NCBI GenBank assembly: GCA_009746045.1
Contig: RPFO01000485.1
Location: 48,780 to 112,779, forward strand
Direction of reading: 5' to 3'
DNA: 64,000 bases
DNA from: Mesostigma viride
Lineage: Eukaryota > Streptophyta > Mesostigmatophyceae > Mesostigmatales > Mesostigmataceae
Program-made: the position numbers and the translations under genes
In this document: positions 31,350-41,514 of the stretch, in pieces
How the letters are laid out: each line of letters begins with the position of its first letter
Numbering within the stretch: the first letter of the stretch is position 1
The notes under the pieces: model-generated
Database searches by the model: none
What the model saw: the letters and a program-made list of their open reading frames with translations, nothing else
Told to the model about the DNA's origin: nothing

Positions 31350-33661
31350 ATGTCAGAGCCTACCCCTCCGGCTGAGAGTTCGCTGCCGTCCCCGCCCCTA
31401 CCGGACCCTGAGCTGTATTTCGAGGCCCTTCCGGGCCGCTGGGTGTCGCGGTCCAGTTATCCGGGTGGCGTTGTGCAGCCGGCCCTCCAGGCCCGACATG
31501 CGAGTTTAGTCAGGGCGGCCCTCTTTGGGGTCACGTGGTACGGTCCTTCCCCTGACGAGCCGCATCAGCTTGTTTTGCACGGGTTCGACGATGCCGGGCA
31601 CTGTTTGTTAGGGTGTGGTTCCCGCTGTCCAGCCTTGGGACAGATAGATGCGGTTCTCCAGTGCTCCCGTGTGTTCTCCTACCTTTCTACCCCTGTGGGC
31701 CGCTCCTGCCTACGGGAGGTGTTCCCCTGGCTTCCGGCTGAGGGTGAGGCTGAGGTAGATGAGAACCCCTGCGACCTTCTGCGGGCCGTAGAATTCATGG
31801 AGATAGCTGATCAGGCAAGGGGATTAGCAGTTGGTGGTCCTGCCCCTACGGGCGCCCCATCCGAGGTACATTATACTCCAGATTATTCTGCCTCGAGCGC
31901 TGCGTCCGCCTCCTCGGCGTCTGCTCCTCCCTCTCCGGTCCCGTCGTCACCTCGGTCGACCCGGTGTGTTGCAGTGGAGCCTACCCCTTCGGGTTTGCCT
32001 GATCCTCTGTCGGCGACGGTCTTGGCTATGCAGGCTCAGATCCAGTCCCTGACCACGGCGTTCGGGGCCTTCATGGCGTCCCAAGCGCAGACTCCGGCCA
32101 CGCCAGGTGTGTCTGTGGTGTCTGCGCCCCCTACCCCTTCGGTTGTTTCGGCACCTGTGGTTTCGCCGGCGCCCACTACCCCTTCGGTTGCGGCGGCTCC
32201 GACACCTCTGGTTACCTCCGTGCCGGCGACCGACGTTTCTGCGCCGCGACGCGAGTCTTCTGCCCCTTCGGCTGTGCCCGCCGTCGCCTCCTCTGGGCCG
32301 CCCGCTGCGCCCTCACCGCCAGTTCGGGGTTTCTTCAGCGACACGGGCGATCATCCCAGGCTTTGGGAGGGTGGTCCCCCACAGAGGATTCCGGTGCCCG
32401 ACTGGAGCTTGGATGGCAACCAATCTTATGCCGGACTGCCTGTCCCTACCGGGCCTATTTTCAATATGTGGCCTGAGGGTGCGCCGGCAACGGAGACCGG
32501 CGCGCCTGCTGCGGTGGCGGGTCGATCCGTCACGGCCCTCTCTGGCGTCGGGTCCGGCGCGACCTCCTGTTGTACCAGTGTCACCTGCGTCGGTGACGGC
32601 TCCCGCCCCTGCGTCGGCCCCGCTTCGGTCCCTGCTCCTTCGGCCTCGCGGTCTTTGGCTGCGGTTGTTCGGTCCACCGGTCAGGATCCTCGCGCCACCC
32701 GCGCTGCCGATTCCCTCCGGGAGTTGTCCCAGGGTGATCGGGACAGGGCCCTTCTGTGGTGCATGCGACGCCGGAGTCGCGCGACACGCCCGTGCCTGGA
32801 TGCGGTATGTCCGCACTCGCCTGCCGCCAGTGTGACCTGCCGCGCGCCTCCGCCGAGCTTGCCATCTCGCCCATGTCCTACGGGTTCTCCCAGGTGTGTC
32901 GGGCGCCTCGGGATCGTGGCCTACCCATTGAGACTGATCGGCCTCCTTTCGACATGGTTATTTTAGCTGATCCTGTGTTCCAGGGTGAGATCTTGGTTCG
33001 GCGCGTTCTGTATCGCTGGGCTAGGCGCCACAACGACTTGGACACCTACGGTGGGTTCCAGTGGGCTTACCCTCCGCCTCTGGGCATTATGGCTTCGGAT
33101 GCCCTTACGGTAGAGTTTCCTGCGGTACAGGGTGCTGCGTACAACACGGTCCTCCAGCCCATCCTCGAGTGGGATGCCCGTCGTCCGGCGCCCATCCCGG
33201 GCCAGGGTCTAGACTCCCGTGGCCACCCTCCTCCTCGGGCCAGCGACTACCTGGAGACATTCGGGTCGCGCCAGTGTGCTCGTCGGTGGCGCTCCCGAGA
33301 GGTTCGGCACATCCGGATGTGGCCGTCCAACGTGGAGCCCCTGGTGGACCTGTTTTTCCCGACGGGTTTGCGCCCTCGGATCCGGTACCATCGTCTCCTC
33401 CTGCGGGCCCTCTGTTTGATCGCGGTAGAGCCTTTCCTTCGCCTCTTTGCCTGTGGCTTCCTGGACTGGGCCCGTGGCCAGGTCGTTCTTACGCAGCATA
33501 GGTATTACTGGGCCTTTCTGGGCCTTTTTCCTGACGGTGTGTGGGCCGATGTTTTCCTCACTGTAGATAGGCATGACAATGTCGAGGATGTGGCCCACTA
33601 CCAGGCCTACCTGGATGTCCTGCTGGCCTCCCGTGGTACCTACCAGACGGATGGCCATTAG
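31350..33661 (+). pseudogene. G1 accessory ORF after pol, frameshifted, function unknown
   Basis: A gene of about 770 codons in the position where some elements carry env. ATG at 31350; one base missing near 32752 relative to G2 shifts the frame, and the second half continues to 33661. I do not recognise it. Part 1 is a folded-looking Cys-containing segment (LVLHGFDDAGHCLLGCGSRC, RVFSYLSTPVGRSC). The middle is a long Ala/Pro/Ser/Thr-rich region. The end is a compact Arg/Trp-rich part (FDMVILADPVFQGEILVRR, QCARRWRSREVRHIRMW, YYWAFLGLFPDGVW). No signal peptide or clear transmembrane helix is seen, so an envelope role is not supported. GC content and codon use are visibly higher than in gag-pol, suggesting a separate origin. 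Confidence 0.6.
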
Positions 33662-34032
33662 ATAGAGGGCCTTAGGCCCGACCTGAGGGTGTTGTCCCTC
33701 CGGTATATAGAGTCGCCCTCATATTCTGGCCAGTTGGTTGGCTGTTCTTGGTCCTTGGCGCTGATGTGTTTACTCTGTGTGTCCTGCCCAGTGCCGTCCC
33801 CCCCGGCCAGGACTCCGTTCCAGGCAGTTAGGGGAACCTCCCACCAGGCTTGGTGCTGGCTAACCCTACACCACCCGGCGTGGTGGTGGAGACCGTGTGA
33901 ACTATTGGTGCTTTGTATCTGGGATGGTCTATCGATTGTGTTGGTGTGTGCTGGGTGCATTAGGTTTTTCCTACCCCTTTGTTTCCTCCCTGTGCGTAGG
34001 GAGAGGGCTCCCTACCTTTGTGGGGGGGGAGG

Positions 34033-34604
34033 TGTTACGTCGCGTAACAATTCGTTGTAGTTACGGACGTAAATTAGGTCTTTTGCCTCGGTTGTCCCTA
34101 GGTTTACGTTTAGGCTCCTACCGGGACATTATTGTCTTCGTAACAGTACTGTGGTACATTGGGTGCCGTTGGGCGCCGCGCCGCGTACTTTACTAGTGGT
34201 CCTGATCCTGTGGTAGAATGTAGTGGACCAGCGTGCACCAGTAGATGTAGTGGACCAGCGTGCATCTGTAGGCGAGGGCCATGTCGGCCCGAGCGTGTTG
34301 GACCGTTGGTGACCATTTATGCGCGTTCTACCCCTTGTGTGTGCACTCGGCGTGTGTTAAATGAATTAACACATATTAGCTTGGGTCACGGCAGTGTAGT
34401 TGTGTTTCCTTCCTCTATTCCTGGAGTAAACGGGTTTGTGTAAATGGCTTATGGCGTATTATAGTAGCACTTACGTTAATGCATTGAGATCTGGATCGTC
34501 TCGTTCGTCTTTCGCTAGGGGTGTAAATAGAAGCGGCCTCACTAGTCTAGGTAGTATCAGGACAGGTAGAGGTAGAGGTGGTGGTAGATACCCGCGGCGT
34601 AACA
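34033..34604 (+). repeat. G1 3' LTR (572 bp)
   Basis: Matches 22584-23155 base for base by eye; preceded by the polypurine tract. Confidence 0.95.
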
Positions 34605-34609
34605 ACCAT

Positions 34610-35540
34610 GGGCATTTTCTGTCCACTAGATAGCAAGCTTTGCACGTATTCCGAGTAGCCTTGCTTATGTGTTGCACAGGGCAGAGCTATGCTTGCACAT
34701 GCGTAGTGGCAACATGTCTTGCTGTTTTCAGTTTCTGCCAAGCATAACCAGTCCCATTGTCATTGCCATATGTTACGGAGGCATCCTAGGAGTAAGATGA
34801 CCAATGGCAGACTTGGAAAACAGCCGTGTCTGCTTCCTCATACAGTGTGAGATGTCATGTTAAGTGAGACAAAGTTCTATGGGTGTGGAAAATTTTAAGT
34901 CGCTCCCCCCCCCCCAACCCCCCCCCCCCCACACCCCCACCCCACCCACCCACCCACCCACCCCACCCCACGGTACCCTATTTGGACAAGTTTGCTTTTG
35001 GTACCAATTGATGTAATAGATAAACGATGTTATTAAGCATTTATTTTCTCAAACATGCCATAAATGACACATCGATCCAGATTTCTGGCCTGTGCTGGTT
35101 GTCTCATTGATATTAAGTGATGTTAATATAACCCTATATGTCATAGAGCCCTCCAGATATCTGACCCGCGCCGACCAGTTTCCTCGTTGATAAATCGCCC
35201 TATCGCGGAATCTATGGCATAGGTTCCAGTTGGTAGCTAGTTCGAACCCTGATTTTTCTGGCTACCGTGAGTTCTCGCATATTTTCGCGTACAGGCCGTT
35301 GGCAGCATTTAGTCCATTTGCTGCCTTTCTTGAGGATAACAGTTTCTGACAACTTAATTAATTACTGATAAATACACGTAGGCTGCGTCACATGTATGAG
35401 CATAATAACCCGCCGGGAAAGGAGAACTTTTGCAGTTGGACTGTAGTTGTCAGTTGGCGATGCCTTAATTAATTAATTAATTAATTAGACTCGTGCTCCC
35501 GTTGGGGAGTCACGGAGCATTAACCCCGATAGATGGATGG
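34610..35540. other. Intergenic with poly-C tract and antisense LINE tail
   Basis: A C-rich low-complexity run lies at about 34903-34972 (C, CCCA, CCCCA). At 35464-35516 is an antisense LINE 3' end: a TTAA repeat then the stem-loop CTCCCGTTGGGGAG, as at 1396-1440. A degenerate copy of the TTTCTGGCCTG/CTGGTTGTCTC tail lies near 35085-35110. No gene seen. Confidence 0.5.
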
Positions 35541-35609
35541 AACCTTTTCCGCAACGGAGCTGACGGCCGGTTTTCCAACCGCCCAGCTGACGCCCCTACC
35601 TCGGCCAAT

Positions 35610-36566
35610 ATGGCCGGCTGGCCTCGCCCCCGCCTTCAGCTCGCAGCTCTCTTTACCATCACTAAGCGCTCGGCCGACGACCTTTTGCAACCCTGCCCCG
35701 TTACCGAATTCACCCTCCTCCGCCACCTCCACGACGCCTTCTACCAGCACGCTTCGCCCATTGCTGTCAATGTGCGCAAGCTGGCTGCTGAGCTCCCCAC
35801 CATCCCCACCGCCACCGCCACCCTCCTCGCCTCCACCCCCCCTCCCTCCGCCTCCACCGACTCCATCACCGCCCAGCTCCGCGACATCGACCAGCGTCTT
35901 AAGGATAACGCCATCGCTATCGAGGTTCTGCAGAACACCGCAGGCCTCACCGCCCAGGCGGTGAAGGACATTGCCGCCAAGCCAGCCCCGGCTGGCCTGG
36001 TCGGCGATGCTCCTCCCATCACCACCTGGGCGGACATGCTTAAGCAACACACCACCTCCACCACCTCCGCCGTCGCAGCCCAGCTCCAACGGCAGACGCT
36101 TGACCTCCGCGAGGAGGCCGAGCTCGCCAAGCGCAGCCTAAACGTCATTGTCAAGAACCTCAAGATGGAGGAAGGTGAGAATTCCGAGAAGCTTGCGCGT
36201 GCTTTTGAGAAAGAAATCCTTGATCGCATGGGCCTTACTGGTGAGATCGACCTGGTCGCCCACCGCCTTCCCCGCGCGCGGGGCAAGGCAGGGGCGCCCC
36301 CACTCCTTCTCACCTTTAAGACCCCGGCGGACAAGATTTCTTTTCTCAGACGCCGCAAGCGGCTCGAGAAGACTCTCTTCACCCTTGATGATGACTTGAC
36401 CCTGGCGCAGCAACAACGGCGACGGGAGCTATGGCCGACCTACCTCCAGCTCCGGCAGACCAAGGCGGGCCAGCCGGTGTACTGGAAAGGGGCGGCCATC
36501 TACGTCGGCCACAAGCCCTGGCAGGCGACCCCCGCGGCCCCAGCGACTCCAGACGCCCCAGCTTAG
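35610..36566 (+). CDS. LINE ORF1-like protein
   Basis: 319 residues from the first in-frame ATG; the frame is also open upstream across the insertion junction, so the true start may be lost to truncation. A Pro/Thr/Ser-rich stretch is followed by a helical part (ITAQLRDIDQRLKDNAIAI) and the ORF1 C-terminal domain: LNVIVKNLKMEEGENSEKLA, VAHRLPRARGKAG, DKISFLRRRKRLEKTLF, LAQQQRRRELWPTYLQLR. It is homologous to the C-terminal half of the protein at 1811-3181. Probable role: RNA binding in a retrotransposition particle. Confidence 0.65.
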   Translation: MAGWPRPRLQLAALFTITKRSADDLLQPCPVTEFTLLRHLHDAFYQHASPIAVNVRKLAAELPTIPTATATLLASTPPPSASTDSITAQLRDIDQRLKDNAIAIEVLQNTAGLTAQAVKDIAAKPAPAGLVGDAPPITTWADMLKQHTTSTTSAVAAQLQRQTLDLREEAELAKRSLNVIVKNLKMEEGENSEKLARAFEKEILDRMGLTGEIDLVAHRLPRARGKAGAPPLLLTFKTPADKISFLRRRKRLEKTLFTLDDDLTLAQQQRRRELWPTYLQLRQTKAGQPVYWKGAAIYVGHKPWQATPAAPATPDAPA

Positions 36567-36617
36567 GGGAATACAGCAGTAGTAGTGTAGCATAGATAGA
36601 CCGTGGCCATGTACATG

Positions 36618-37232
36618 TGTCAAAAATGTCATGCTGTGACCATGGGAGGTTGTTGATATTACATTAATAATGATGACCTCATTTACGACTTTGTCATGAT
36701 GGAAATATTTTGTCAACCACCATGGCTGAAAGGTGCCATTTTCTAGAACAGTGGTGGTCAGAGAAGATGTCTGGCGTGTAGCCCAGCCACCACCTATATG
36801 GCTGGTCGGCAGGACCACAACATAATTAACTTAACATGACAGCTAGGCAACACTTAACCAGTGCTAGATGCTGCCTGCTGGCAAATCATGGTTGTACCAT
36901 GGCAGACAGAATTAGGTACGCCTAGCTGACGGTCCAGGTACCACGAATTGAATTATTGGCGCCTGTCCTATATGGGCCATGCGCCACATGACACGACATG
37001 GATTGTACTACAGTGCCGTATAGTGACCAGGCACATATATATGAAAAGACTCATAACTTTCTACCTAGAGCTCAGATCAAGGTGATTCTAGTGGCAAAGT
37101 TGTAGCCAAACATGAGCTCTACGCAGTCATACTGGCGTTGTAGGTTGTTCTGACTTAACTACGGACTACCCGAACTTTATCTAGATTAGTAAGTGCTAGA
37201 CTTGTCAGGCATATTGGGGCATATTCCTGACA
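36618..37232 (-). repeat. Y2 3' LTR
   Basis: 615-bp direct repeat of 38697-39311; reverse complement of the Y1 LTR with a few substitutions. Confidence 0.93.
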
Positions 37233-38696
37233 TGCCCCTTGCACCAAATGCCGTATACAAGCTCACCCCCCCTGGCAAGTAACACATGGATAGTGAGGGT
37301 AGTCGGGTATAAAGAAACCCAAGCTCTCCCCCCCTTACACGGCTAACCCGGTCATGCTGAAAGGAGAAATAGGCAAGAGTAGCAGTTGGAGCTAAGGGTC
37401 ACATGGCCCCCAAGTGGCCCTGGGAGTGCGCCAGGTGAAGAACAGGGTGCCCCAGGTCACGTAGAAATACTGGGAAAAAACAAGGACTGGATCGAGCTCG
37501 GCCCCGTGTGTAGATGCCCCTGGAAGGGTGCCCCCCTTGGAATCGTGGACGTAAAAGCTGGTAATGGCAGGAGTCGCTCTGGAATCATTTATCAGGAGCT
37601 GGCGACGACCGCAGTGGGTGTGAGCAGCTACAGGCACCTAGCTGCAGTGACTACTAACCGCTGACTAGACGGCTGCGTACTGCTGGCTGGTGGCATTGAT
37701 GCTGGTCTGAAGTGGCGATTTGGCTGGCAGGTACGTGCAGCTGGCTGCAACTACTACTAAGAGCTGATCAGGCTGCTGTGTGTTGCTGGCTGCTGCGACT
37801 GTGTGCTGCCATGCTGATGGGGTGCTGGTAGGTATCTGCAGCTGGTTGCAACAACTACCACAAGCGAGTCAGGCTGTGGTGTGTGGCTGACTGCTGCTAC
37901 TATATCCTATCATGCTGTATGGCGCGGGCTGGGTACTGCACTACGGCTGCGTGCGGCAGTTGGCTGTCACTGGCCACTTAACTAATGACGGCTGCTGCGG
38001 CTGGCGAGCGGCATTTAAACGAGCTGTTTCCCATTGAAGAAAAGCCAAGGGTGCGAGAGGAGAACCAGGTGGATGCTGCAAGATTTCCCCGCACCGACGT
38101 GGGATGGAGCATTGTAGTTGATGCCGTTGTAGTGGTCCGTGCATAGCTGCTCATGTACGATGGTGCTTCCAAACCATGGCGACTGGCAAAAAATCTGAAT
38201 AATGCTTGGCTGGAACTAGGAAAAAGAAACCCCATGTCGCCTGGAAGGTGGCCCACCGTTTAAAACATTTGTGGTCGCTTTATATAGGCGCCATCAAGCT
38301 CGTTGTATTCTCAGAAGAACAAAGGGGTCTTGGGCTTTGCAAGGCTGGTCACGGCTGGCAACCGGTAGTCACCCAGGGTAATAAAATAAAGCGTGAACCG
38401 CTGCGCCCAAGTGCCGACAATGTAGAAATCTGAATGTTTAGTGAAGCTCATGCAAGAGGTCGTTTAAGGTCGAAATTCGGAGCAAACAGGGCCTGCCGCA
38501 AGAAAATTCGTAGCCGACGCAATACTCCACGGAATGACGCCGGACTTAGTTCAATAGATGCGCAATTTGATGCTGATTCCGTGGACATGTTGAGTGGCAC
38601 CAACGGATTAGAATTCCGAAAGTTCTTGCCGAAATGCTGCCCAGGCAAAAATTTGCCCGATTTGGAAAGATCACAACCCCCCTCATTCCGATGCCA

Positions 38697-39311
38697 TGTC
38701 AAAAATGTCATGCTGTGACCATGGGAGGTTGTTGATATTACATTAATAATGATGACCTCATTTACGACTTTGTCATGATGGAAATATTTTGTCAACCACC
38801 ATGGCTGAAAGGTGCCATTTTCTAGAACAGTGGTGGTCAGAGAAGATGTCTGGCGTGTAGCCCAGCCACCACCTATATGGCTGGTCGGCAGGACCACAAC
38901 ATAATTAACTTAACATGACAGCTAGGCAACACTTAACCAGTGCTAGATGCTGCCTGCTGGCAAATCATGGTTGTACCATGGCAGACAGAATTAGGTACGC
39001 CTAGCTGACGGTCCAGGTACCACGAATTGAATTATTGGCGCCTGTCCTATATGGGCCATGCGCCACATGACACGACATGGATTGTACTACAGTGCCGTAT
39101 AGTGACCAGGCACATATATATGAAAAGACTCATAACTTTCTACCTAGAGCTCAGATCAAGGTGATTCTAGTGGCAAAGTTGTAGCCAAACATGAGCTCTA
39201 CGCAGTCATACTGGCGTTGTAGGTTGTTCTGACTTAACTACGGACTACCCGAACTTTATCTAGATTAGTAAGTGCTAGACTTGTCAGGCATATTGGGGCA
39301 TATTCCTGACA
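38697..39311 (-). repeat. Y2 5' LTR
   Basis: 615-bp direct repeat of 36618-37232, next to the Met-tRNA-like primer site. Confidence 0.93.
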
Positions 39312-39737
39312 ACATGTACGCCTCCTAGAGGCACTATCCCAGCTAAGCCATGCGCTTTATTTAATCATGTACATGTGTGCCTATGATGAGCCACACTCCA
39401 GATGATGCCTAGCTTTATTTAGTTATGTTGTGCCCAGGCAGGGAGTAACTCTCTGCTGAGACGCCATGCCCTAGCTTTTGTATAGCTATGCTGATCTTCC
39501 CCCCATGACAGGCTCCCCCTTCGCTGGGCATAGCTTGAAGATCATGGGGATGCAAGTGCCTTGGTGCACCTAGAGCAAGGGTCCTTTACATCCCCACCCT
39601 TGCAGGAAGTAGCTTAGGATGTATGATAGGCCATATGCCCCCTCTCAAGGGCTATGTGCTACATATACTCCCAACGGAGTTATGTTACAATTCAATGGAT
39701 GGATGGGTGCAAACAGCGATGCCTTAGGATCAGGAGA

Positions 39738-39803
39738 CGTCCGTCCTATAGTCAGCAAAAGTTGGTGCGAGAGGTCCCCAGTTCGATTCCAGCCTGGATT
39801 CAT
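39738..39803 (+). other. Possible tRNA-derived sequence (SINE head or tRNA relic)
   Basis: GTCCGTCCTATAGTCAGC resembles the acceptor and A-box start of Asp/Glu-type tRNAs, and CAGTTCGATTCCAG, 30-odd bases on, resembles the T-arm/B-box. Acceptor pairing is only partial and the anticodon arm is missing, so it is not a working tRNA. Confidence 0.3.
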
Positions 39804-39894
39804 TTGCAGATCGCGTTTTCCGCGGACCGGCACTGAACGCAAATGGTTTTTACCTTTGCGGCGTGCCAAATCAGAAATTAGAATAATCCTCAGT

Positions 39895-39927
39895 TATTTC
39901 TCCCGATTTCTGGCCTGCGCTGGTTGT
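39895..39927 (+). mobile_element. 40-nt retroposon-like micro-insertion, split by G2
   Basis: The left 33 nt (TATTTCTCCCGATTTCTGGC to GGTTGT) lie here, and the last 7 (CTCCTTG) at 50724-50730 after G2. The 12-mer ATAATCCTCAGT flanks the reconstructed 40 nt (39883-39894 and 50731-50742). G2 therefore landed inside an already inserted copy. Confidence 0.75.
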
Positions 39928-40499
39928 TGTTACGTCGCGTAACAATTCGTTGTAGTTACGGACGTAAATTAGGTCCTTGGCCTCGGTTGTTCCTAGGTTC
40001 ACGTGTAGTTCTAGCCAGGGCATGATTGTCCTCGTAACAGTACTGTGGTATATTGGGTGCCTTTGGGCGCCGCGCCGCGTACTTTATTAGTGGTCCTTAT
40101 CCTTCGGTAGAATGTAGTGGACCGGCGTGCATCTGTGCACCTGCCTGTGTTTCTGTGTTTCTGCAGGCGAGGGCCAGGTCGGCCCGAGTCTGTTGGACCG
40201 TTGGTGACCATTTATGCACGTTCCACTCCTTGTGTGGTCACTCGGCGTGTGTTAAATGAATTAACACATATTAGCTTGGGTCACGGCAGTTTAGTTGTGT
40301 TTCCTTCCTCTTTTCCTGGAGTAAACGGGTTTGATTAAATGGCCTATGGCATATTACAGTAGTACATATGTAAATGCATTGAGATCTGGCTTGTCTCGTT
40401 CGTCTTTCGCTAGGGGTGTAAATAGAAGCGGCCTCACTAGTCTAGGTAGTATCAGGACAGGTAGAGGTAGAGGTGGTGGCCGAGGCTTGCGGCGTAACA
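39928..40499 (+). repeat. G2 5' LTR (572 bp)
   Basis: TG to CA, matches 50147-50718 and is diverged from the G1 LTR in the middle. Confidence 0.95.
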
Positions 40500-41026
40500 A
40501 TGGACTCGGAGGTAGTTTAGATAGAGAGCGAGACGACGATCCTTTGCAACATACGTCATTGAATCAACCCTTCCGCGGCTGGGAAAATGAAGACGACACC
40601 TACTTGACAGGTAATGGGCGGGTCGCCTGTGAGCTGGGGGGTAGTGCTGCCTGATTCAGGACACGCCCTGCCTAGAAGATAGACCTGCTCGAAGCGGAAA
40701 ATCCTTTCGTAGATAGCTCCTTTTCCTCGTCTTGTTTTCCTTAGAAAGGTTGTTTACTGCCATAGACAGTTGCTGGCTTTGGTTCGACGATAGAGAGACG
40801 GCTAGCGTCTCGTAGATTACACTTTTTCTGCATCTTGCCTGCTTTGTATTTAGACGACCCATCGCCGGACGCAGAATTCTTGAAACCGGATACTTACGAC
40901 CACCTGGCGCTGGAAACCTCGTCCCTGCGTGCGTCGTCAATCTGGTTCGGTTTCAGACACCCGAGATAAGTCGCCTTCTCCTCGTTCTCCTCATTTGAAT
41001 ACTCAAGACCTACCAGGTGCGTTACC

Positions 41027-41413
41027 ATGAGCCAGCGGCGATCTTTTACTGCTCCTTCCCATTCTTCTAGCGATAATAGTCTAGCTAAATATTACGTAGT
41101 GATTACGCCTCAATGGTCCTCCATTTTCCTTTCTTGGTCCGACGCTAGGAAGATCGTTCAGAATCGTGCATACAACGTAATTAGGTATAAGAAATTTATG
41201 TCCTTCGAAGAAGCTCAGCAGTTCCTTATAGATCATAGCCAAACAGATTTAGGTCTGCATGTACGCCCTATTCCTCATGGTCGTCCTCCAGTAGAAGCTC
41301 TAGTCTTTGCTACCCCTCCTTCTTCTCCCCCTAAACGGGCTGCATCTGCATCTGCTTCAGATACTCCTCTCACTTTGGAGTTTGGTTCACTATCTATCCA
41401 TTACTGTTGTTAA
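41027..41413 (+). CDS. G2 viroplasmin-like small protein
   Basis: 128 residues, the counterpart of the G1 protein at 23699. The hybrid-binding-like core (KYYVVITPQWSSIFLSW, YKKFMSFEEAQQFL) is unchanged apart from a Thr to Ser. A 4-bp tandem duplication (TATC) near 41396 shifts the last few codons, replacing the G1 ending with HYCC. The damage is confined to the tail, so the domain could still fold. Confidence 0.58.
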   Translation: MSQRRSFTAPSHSSSDNSLAKYYVVITPQWSSIFLSWSDARKIVQNRAYNVIRYKKFMSFEEAQQFLIDHSQTDLGLHVRPIPHGRPPVEALVFATPPSSPPKRAASASASDTPLTLEFGSLSIHYCC

Positions 41414-41514
41414 AAAGGATTGATTTTAATTTTGTTCTTGCTTCAGACCTTCAAGGTTTTTCCTTTTTCCTTTGTTGTCTTCTTTTAGATTCCTATTCCT
41501 TTACGTAATTAAGG

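Larger units (their letters stand above)
22584..34604 (+). mobile_element. Ty3/gypsy chromovirus G1
   Basis: A 12.0-kb LTR retrotransposon with a five-base TSD, ACCAT (22579-22583 and 34605-34609), and 572-bp LTRs identical by eye. After the 5' LTR comes a primer-binding site TGGACTCGGAGG; before the 3' LTR a G-rich polypurine tract (about 34020-34032). Genes in order: viroplasmin-like ORF, gag, pol (PR-RT-RH-INT-chromodomain), and a GC-rich accessory ORF. A 1219-bp palindromic insert splits RT. Without it the element is about 10.8 kb, the size of G2. Single-base indels also break pol and the accessory ORF. Confidence 0.95.
36618..39311 (-). mobile_element. Non-autonomous LTR element Y2
   Basis: LTRs at 36618-37232 and 38697-39311 (615 bp each), TSD ACATG (36613-36617 and 39312-39316). 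Minus orientation: the primer site TGGCATCGGAATG is at 38684-38696 and the polypurine tract at 37233-37245. Same family as Y1, uninterrupted, with a 1.46-kb interior lacking gag and pol. It is inserted just after the LINE ORF1 stop. Confidence 0.93.
35541..39694 (+). mobile_element. Second ORF1-only LINE, split by element Y2
   Basis: ATGGATGG flanks it (35533-35540 and 39695-39702). It contains ORF1 (to 36566), then about 425 nt of 3' sequence once Y2 (36618-39311) is removed, ending in the stem-loop ACTCCCAACGGAGT and a short AAT tail. Its last 170 nt match the LINE fragment at 9243-9420. As in the element at 1396-3419, there is no ORF2. Confidence 0.7.

Noticed and set aside
32756-33661. 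Envelope glycoprotein in the gypsy 3' ORF
   Set aside because: No signal peptide, fusion peptide or membrane anchor visible.
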